Assembly: GCF_016907455.1 (NCBI RefSeq)
Contig: NZ_JAFBCB010000001.1
Coordinates: 248,001-312,000, forward strand
Reading direction: 5' to 3'
DNA length: 64,000 nucleotides
From: Brachybacterium muris
Lineage (GTDB): Bacteria; Actinomycetota; Actinomycetes; Actinomycetales; Dermabacteraceae
Both the position numbers and the translations under genes were made by a program. A model generated the notes under the pieces. That model saw nothing but the letters and a program-made list of their open reading frames with translations. It did no database searches and was not told where the DNA came from. Shown one piece after another: positions 59,240 to 64,000 of this stretch. The number at the start of each line of letters is the position of its first letter. The first letter of the stretch is position 1.

Positions 59240-62071
59240 CTACTCCCTCCGGCGCGTGGCCAGGTCGCGCGGCGGCCGGGCCAGCACCAGCGTGCTGATC
59301 AGGGTCAACGCCGTTAGGGCGAGCAGACCCGCCCCGAGTGCCACGGGTAGCGACGCGACCGCGGGCATCGGTCCGAACATGTCCAACCGACTCATCGCCC
59401 CGACCATCGCCACTGCCACCAGGGCGCCAACGGCCAGCCCGGCCGGGATCCCGGCGGCCAGCACGATCAGTGCCTGGGTCATCCCGTAGCGCCGCACCTG
59501 CCCCCGGCTCGCCCCGACAGCCTGCATGGTCGCCAGGTCTGCCTCCGTCTCCCGGCGCCCCAGTGTCACCGACAGCACCGTTGCCGCGATCGCCAGGGCC
59601 GTGAGCAGCACCAGCACGACTGCGCCCTGTGCGGGGAGACGACCGTAGGAGACGAAGCCGAGCACGTCCGGCTCGGGCCGGGTCGCCGGCCACACGACCG
59701 TGGTGATCTCGAGCGCCGCATCGGAGAAGTCGGCAGACGCCACACCGTCCAGAGGGTGGGTGGGCTCCACGATCTCGCCCACGTACCTGACGTCCAGGCC
59801 CAGCTCCTCGGCGGTCTGCGGGCTGAGGGCCACCGTCGGCTCGAAGCCGCGCAGGAACATGCCCGCTTGCGCGCCCAGGGGCCGCCCTGTGCCGGCCATG
59901 TCGTCACCGTCGATCATCCGCAGGTCCACCAGGCCGTCCTCTCCCACCCGCGTGGCGTCGCTGACGATCACGCCACCGTCCGCCAGCACCTGTGCTGCCC
60001 GTTCGGCCCCCGGGATACCGGTGGCCCGCATCGCCTCCGGCTCCAGCACCGTCACCTGGTTGCCGAGCCATGTCGGGAAGGACAGCCCCGGATGGTAGGC
60101 GTCGTCCCAGGGCACGCACTCCAGGGGAGCGCCGGGCTCGGTGGCGGAGCGGAACGACGGACCCTCGTCCGTGCCGCATGCCCTCCCCGGCGCCGGGGCT
60201 GCCTCCAGCCAGGTGCCGGGGTCGCGCATCGAGTACACGGGGGCGTGGGCCCTGATCAACCCGTCGGCCTCCAGCTCCGCGAGCACCGAGCCGATGATCG
60301 CGCGGTCCACCTCCTCGCTGATCGGGGTCTGCATGCCGATCATGGCGCGGCCCGGCGTGATCATCGACGTGGCGGCGGCCAGTTCGCTCGACTGCCGGGA
60401 GCCGACGACGGTGGTCAGCAGCGCCACCGACGCCGTGCAGGCCAGCACCGCGATCACCGCCGGGGCGGTGCGCCCCAGGTGTCGGGTGGCATCCTGCGCA
60501 GCGGCCCGGGCCATGGTCGCCCCCGGCGCCGTCCCGAGCACCCGGCCGACCAGGTGGATCAGCGTCGGCACCACGATCACCGTCCCCAGGCCCAGCATGA
60601 GCAGGCCGACCAGCAGCACCAGCAGGGCGATCGACGCGGGCGCGATCGAGGCGAGCAGCGCCAGCACCCCGCCGCCGGTCACCAGCAGCACGCCGATCCC
60701 GGTGATCAGGCGGCTGCGCCAGGGGGTGTCGGAGACCGTCGGCCGACGATCCGCGAGCGCATCCACCGGGTCCGCGGTGGCCACCCGCCGTGCCGGGGGC
60801 ACCGAGGCGAGCACCGCTAGTGCCGTGCCGGCGGCCAGCAGCCCCACGGCACCCCACCAGGGAACCGGGCCCATCCCGGTGTACGAGACCTCCGCGGCGA
60901 GGCGCCGCAGCAGCGGCAGGGCAGCGAGGGCGACGAGCAGACCGAGGAGCGATCCGATCATGCCCAGCACCGCGCCCTGCAGCAGGAACATCGCACCGGC
61001 GTCCCGGGGGCGGGCACCGATCGCCACCACCAGTCCCAGGGCGCGCCGCATCCGTTCCGCACCCACCGTGAGCGCGGGGGTGACCAGCACGATCAGCAGG
61101 GCGGCCATCCCCATCACCGTGGCACCAAGCATCATCGCCGACAACAGTGCGCGCTGCGGATCGATCGGCACCGGGTAGAGCTGGTCCGCCGGCGGGTAGT
61201 CCTCGAGCGGCCCGCGCGAGATCGTGCCCACGCCGTGCCCGTTCAGCTCCTGCACCTGAGCCCAGGTGATGGGGGCGGGGCCGGTGGCCAGGAAGTGCCG
61301 GTCCACCCCTGCCTGGTCGGCGCCGATGGCGGGCGCGATCCAGGCGGGAAGGGCCCACGCCTGCACGTCCTCGCCCTCGACGATCCCGGAGACCCGGTAG
61401 CCGCGCACCGCGTTCTCCACCACGGCGGCGACCCGGCCATCGGTGGATCGCCATCCGGTGTCCGGTGGGGCGATCAGTTGGATCTCGTCCCCGATGCCCA
61501 CCCCGGCCGTGCGCGCCGCGGCCACGGTCAGCACCACGTCCTCGGTGGCCTGCGGGGCCGTGCCCTCCGTGAGGGAGGGCAGCAGCAGGTCCAGGGTCTC
61601 GGCGTCGGCCTCGCGCAGGGACATCGTGGTCAGCACCGCGGCGTCGAGCTCACCGACCACCACACCGGTCTCCGCCGGGCGCTGCTGGTCGGGGGCGATG
61701 TCCAGCGCCGTGGTGGCGATCAGCGGCGGGGAGTTCCACCACTCGTGCAGCACGGTGCCCTCGGGCAGTGCCGCCGCAATGGCCTCGGGGGTGGCTGGTG
61801 ACGCGTCCGTGAGGCGGGGCATGGGTGTGATCGCCTCGGGCAGCTGCCGGATGGGCCCACCGACGGTGGTCGCACTGATCACGGCCTGCGTGCCGTCGGG
61901 GATCGAGGCGAGGGCGCGGTCCCGGGAGGTGACCTGGGGTGTCACCCCGCTGAGCGCGATCAGGGCCACCGCGATCGGCAGGGCGATGATCGCCAGCATC
62001 AGCGCGGTGCGTCCGCGGTGCCGCACGGCATCACGCAGCGCCAGGCGCAGGATCGGCCTCAGCCCGCCCAC
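59240..62071 (-). CDS. FtsX-like ABC transporter permease, large MacB type
   Basis: This 943-residue permease has a first helix (about 20-40), a large extracytoplasmic domain (about 40-300), three helices (about 312-435), further helices near 455-510 and 545-565, a second large domain and three C-terminal helices (about 800-935). FtsX domains show the VGASRGQVRRYGMTQALIVL block. Such permeases drive mechanical work outside the membrane or export lipids, peptides or antibiotics. Its start overlaps the ATPase gene by 13 bp. Confidence 0.88.
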   Translation of the reverse strand: MGGLRPILRLALRDAVRHRGRTALMLAIIALPIAVALIALSGVTPQVTSRDRALASIPDGTQAVISATTVGGPIRQLPEAITPMPRLTDASPATPEAIAAALPEGTVLHEWWNSPPLIATTALDIAPDQQRPAETGVVVGELDAAVLTTMSLREADAETLDLLLPSLTEGTAPQATEDVVLTVAAARTAGVGIGDEIQLIAPPDTGWRSTDGRVAAVVENAVRGYRVSGIVEGEDVQAWALPAWIAPAIGADQAGVDRHFLATGPAPITWAQVQELNGHGVGTISRGPLEDYPPADQLYPVPIDPQRALLSAMMLGATVMGMAALLIVLVTPALTVGAERMRRALGLVVAIGARPRDAGAMFLLQGAVLGMIGSLLGLLVALAALPLLRRLAAEVSYTGMGPVPWWGAVGLLAAGTALAVLASVPPARRVATADPVDALADRRPTVSDTPWRSRLITGIGVLLVTGGGVLALLASIAPASIALLVLLVGLLMLGLGTVIVVPTLIHLVGRVLGTAPGATMARAAAQDATRHLGRTAPAVIAVLACTASVALLTTVVGSRQSSELAAATSMITPGRAMIGMQTPISEEVDRAIIGSVLAELEADGLIRAHAPVYSMRDPGTWLEAAPAPGRACGTDEGPSFRSATEPGAPLECVPWDDAYHPGLSFPTWLGNQVTVLEPEAMRATGIPGAERAAQVLADGGVIVSDATRVGEDGLVDLRMIDGDDMAGTGRPLGAQAGMFLRGFEPTVALSPQTAEELGLDVRYVGEIVEPTHPLDGVASADFSDAALEITTVVWPATRPEPDVLGFVSYGRLPAQGAVVLVLLTALAIAATVLSVTLGRRETEADLATMQAVGASRGQVRRYGMTQALIVLAAGIPAGLAVGALVAVAMVGAMSRLDMFGPMPAVASLPVALGAGLLALTALTLISTLVLARPPRDLATRRRE

Positions 62072-62823
62072 GGGAACTCCTCGGGGGCGGCCACACCGAC
62101 GACGCGGCCGTCACGCAGCTGGATGGTGCGGTCGGCCCAGGCCGCCAGGCGCGCCTCGTGGGTCACCAGCACCACGCTGGCACCGTCGTCGGCCCGCTGC
62201 CGCAGCAGGGCGACGATCTCCCGGGCGGTGGTGGAGTCCAGTGCGCCGGTGGGCTCGTCGGCCAGCAGCAGGCGCCGCGGCCCCACCAGGGCGCGGGCGA
62301 TCGCGACCCGCTGGGCCTGCCCGCCGGAGAGCTCCTCCGGGCGGCGGCGCCACAGCTCGCCGACCCCCACGGCCTCCATTGCGTCCCGAGCCTCCTTCGC
62401 GGCCTCACGGGGGCGGATGCCGGCCAGCTCCCGGGGAAAGGCGACGTTCTCCGCGGCGGTGAGGGCCGGCAGCAGGTTGAGGTCCTGGAAGACGTAGCCC
62501 ACCTTCTCCCGCCGCAGCTGCGCGAGCGCGGTGGAGGAGATGGAGGCAAGGGACTGGCCCTCCACGAGGACATCCCCGGAGGTGGGCCTCGCGAGCCCGC
62601 CGGCCAGGTGCAGCAGGGTCGACTTGCCGGAGCCCGAGGAGCCCATCACCGCCACGAACTCTCCGGGCGCGACGGCGAGGTCCACCCCGTCCAGGGCCCG
62701 CACCTCGCGCGGTCCGGCGCCGTGCACCCGCACGGCGCCGCGGAGCTCGAGCACGGGCTGGGTGGTGATGGGCCCTGGGGTGACGGGCAGTGCACCGTGA
62801 CCGGACCGGCCCGTGCCGCTCAT
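62059..62823 (-). CDS. ABC transporter ATPase, LolD/MacB type
   Basis: This 254-residue ATPase energises the adjacent FtsX-like permease. Walker A GSSGSGKST (about 60-68), Q-loop YVFQDLNLLPALTA, signature LSGGQAQRVAIARAL, Walker B LLLADEPTGALD and H-loop VLVTHEARL are all intact. ATG at 62823 overlaps the PadR gene stop (ATGA), so regulator, ATPase and permease are one transcript. The layout matches drug- or peptide-responsive PadR-ABC operons. Confidence 0.93.
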   Translation of the reverse strand: MSGTGRSGHGALPVTPGPITTQPVLELRGAVRVHGAGPREVRALDGVDLAVAPGEFVAVMGSSGSGKSTLLHLAGGLARPTSGDVLVEGQSLASISSTALAQLRREKVGYVFQDLNLLPALTAAENVAFPRELAGIRPREAAKEARDAMEAVGVGELWRRRPEELSGGQAQRVAIARALVGPRRLLLADEPTGALDSTTAREIVALLRQRADDGASVVLVTHEARLAAWADRTIQLRDGRVVGVAAPEEFPWAG

Positions 62824-63434
62824 CGTCTCGCCTCGTCGCGCGCGGGTGCGACGCGGCTGTCCGAGCGCTCGCGGTGGGAGCTGTCGTGAGGGGAGCCGCC
62901 CGCCCGCGAGCGACGGGAGGCGGCCTTCTGGAGGGTGCCCTCGATGTCGTCGAGCCAGCGCAGTTCGGCTTCCAGGCTCACCAGGTGGTGCTCGAGCACC
63001 AGGGCCGCGGCGAGGTCGGCTTCCTCGATGCCGCGGCGCACCCGGGTGGCCTCGTGCAGGGCCGAGAGGGTGGCGGTGCGCTGGGTCTGCAGCAGGGAGG
63101 CCACGTCGATGCCCGGCACGGTGACGGCGAGTGCGAACTTCACCACCAGTTCCTGACGGTCCGGCTGGCTGCGCTCCACGGCGCTGGCCCACCACAGGGC
63201 GAGTTCGGCCCGGCCCTGGTCGGTGAGGGACCACAGGCCGGCGGTGGAGTCGTCGGCATCCTCCTGGGAGCGGACGATCCGGCCGTCCCGCTCGAGGCGG
63301 GACAGGGTGGTGGAGGCCTGGCCGATGTTCAGCGGGCGCACCTGCCCGGTGGCTTCGTCGAAGGCCTTGCGTAACTGGTAGGTGGTGGCGGGGCCGGCGC
63401 TGAGCAGCGCGAGCATCGCGTGGTGGATCGACAC
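62820..63434 (-). CDS. PadR-family transcriptional regulator
   Basis: This 204-residue repressor has an N-terminal PadR winged helix (HHAMLALLSAGPATTYQLRK, then LNIGQASTTLSRLERDGRIV) and a C-terminal dimerisation part with a long helix (about 105-175). The tail is Arg/Ser-rich and disordered. Family members release DNA on binding small toxic ligands and commonly control ABC exporters. It is the first gene of the operon and sits 28 bp from a palindromic operator that it probably binds. Confidence 0.9.
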   Translation of the reverse strand: MSIHHAMLALLSAGPATTYQLRKAFDEATGQVRPLNIGQASTTLSRLERDGRIVRSQEDADDSTAGLWSLTDQGRAELALWWASAVERSQPDRQELVVKFALAVTVPGIDVASLLQTQRTATLSALHEATRVRRGIEEADLAAALVLEHHLVSLEAELRWLDDIEGTLQKAASRRSRAGGSPHDSSHRERSDSRVAPARDEARR

Positions 63435-63447
63435 GGCAGGATCTCCG

Positions 63448-63480
63448 ATGGTTACCGAGCAATGGTTACGAGGTAATCAT
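63448..63480. promoter_or_regulatory. probable PadR operator upstream of the PadR-ABC operon
   Basis: ATGGTTACGAGGTAATCAT (63462-63480) is an imperfect palindrome whose left arm ATGGTTAC occurs a second time at 63448-63455. It lies 14-46 bp before the padR start, where a bound repressor would cover the promoter. Confidence 0.6.
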
Positions 63481-63602
63481 GTGGCCGTGGGGGAGGGGTG
63501 TCAAGGGGGATGCGGGTCCGAACTCCCCGCAGGCGCAGGTGCAGGGGTTACGGTGCCTCGTATCGGAGCGCGTGCTCCGTCCAGCCACTGCAACGGAGCC
63601 CC

Positions 63603-63995
63603 ATGTCAGGTCGACAGCGATCCCGCCGTACCGGTGCGCGACGCGCCAGTCTGTTCCTGACCACGCTGCTCGGAACAGCCGGGATCATGCACGCGGTGCG
63701 ACCGGAGCCGTTCGACAGCATCGTCCCGCGGGCACTGCCCGGCTCGCCCCGTGCCTACACGTACGCCTCCGGCATCGCCGAGGTCGCCACGGCCGGCCTG
63801 ATCGCGGTGCCGTCCACGCGCCGGCTGGGCGGAATCGCCGCGGCGGCACTGTTCCTCGCGGTGTTCCCTGCCAACGTGCAGATGGCGATCGACTGGCGGA
63901 AGAAGTCCCCGAAGAAGCGGGCGATCGCTGTCGGCAGGCTCCCACTGCAGGGGGTCCTCGTCGCCCAGGCGCTCCACATCGCCCGACGGGGCTGA
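63603..63995 (+). CDS. DoxX-like small membrane protein
   Basis: This 130-residue membrane protein has a basic N-terminus and four hydrophobic segments (about 16-32, 48-66, 74-92 and 108-126). The HAVRPEPFDSIVPRALP motif after the first helix and FPANVQMAIDW near the third are typical of the DoxX/YphA-related group. The function of this group is uncertain. The ATG at 63603 is chosen because the first helix follows at normal distance. It is divergent from the PadR operon. Confidence 0.82.
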   Translation: MSGRQRSRRTGARRASLFLTTLLGTAGIMHAVRPEPFDSIVPRALPGSPRAYTYASGIAEVATAGLIAVPSTRRLGGIAAAALFLAVFPANVQMAIDWRKKSPKKRAIAVGRLPLQGVLVAQALHIARRG

Positions 63996-64000
63996 GTGGG

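Overview
The window is high-GC (about 70%) DNA of actinobacterial type: GTG starts and ATGA/TGATG gene overlaps are frequent, lipoprotein and Tat-type signals are common, and the families include LacI, PadR, WXG100 and an AddAB-like nuclease pair. Gene content suggests a Dermabacteraceae/Brachybacterium-like organism; that assignment is an inference from content, not from a marker gene.

Region 1 (1-15.5 kb) is an insertion-rich copper-handling island. After gene remnants and a partial IS3-type element comes a promoter with a CsoR-type palindrome, then copZ, a CPH-type copper P1B-ATPase (copB-like), and an OmpR/EnvZ-type two-component pair. The ATPase gene is split by a complete 2581-bp IS21-family element with a 5-bp target duplication. 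On the other strand lies the operon ydhK - cueP - tlpA-like thioredoxin lipoprotein - ccdA, whose last gene is split by an IS1380-family element. A cytosolic Csp-type four-helix copper-storage protein is read divergently. A second CsoR-type palindrome at 15.47 kb has no copper gene beside it.

Region 2 (14.4-27.7 kb) is mixed: a secreted NlpC/P60 hydrolase, an orphan DUF4411 PIN-like gene, lipoproteins, an FAD oxidoreductase, an aldo/keto reductase, and a WXG100-calpain fusion gene translationally coupled to a small second gene. A NarL-type two-component pair and a GAP/LysE-like membrane protein follow.

Region 3 (28-41.5 kb) is a carbohydrate and cell-wall-recycling block: an ABC sugar importer without its ATPase, an internally deleted class II aldolase, a PfkB-type kinase, DeoR and LacI regulators, an S33 peptidase, a formylglycine-generating-type protein, and secreted NamZ (DUF1343) and NagZ (GH3) homologues sharing an unusual Gly/Lys-rich linker.

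Region 4 (41.5-64 kb) is mostly housekeeping-like: acetyltransferases, an aldo/keto reductase, a nucleotide kinase-like protein, an AddAB-like helicase-nuclease pair, an SPFH protein, a PfkB kinase, a dienoyl-CoA-reductase-like flavoenzyme, SRPBCC, DUF1992 and S51 proteins, a small toxin-antitoxin-like pair, and a PadR-ABC-FtsX operon behind a palindromic operator. No rRNA or CRISPR array was seen, and I recognised no tRNA by eye.
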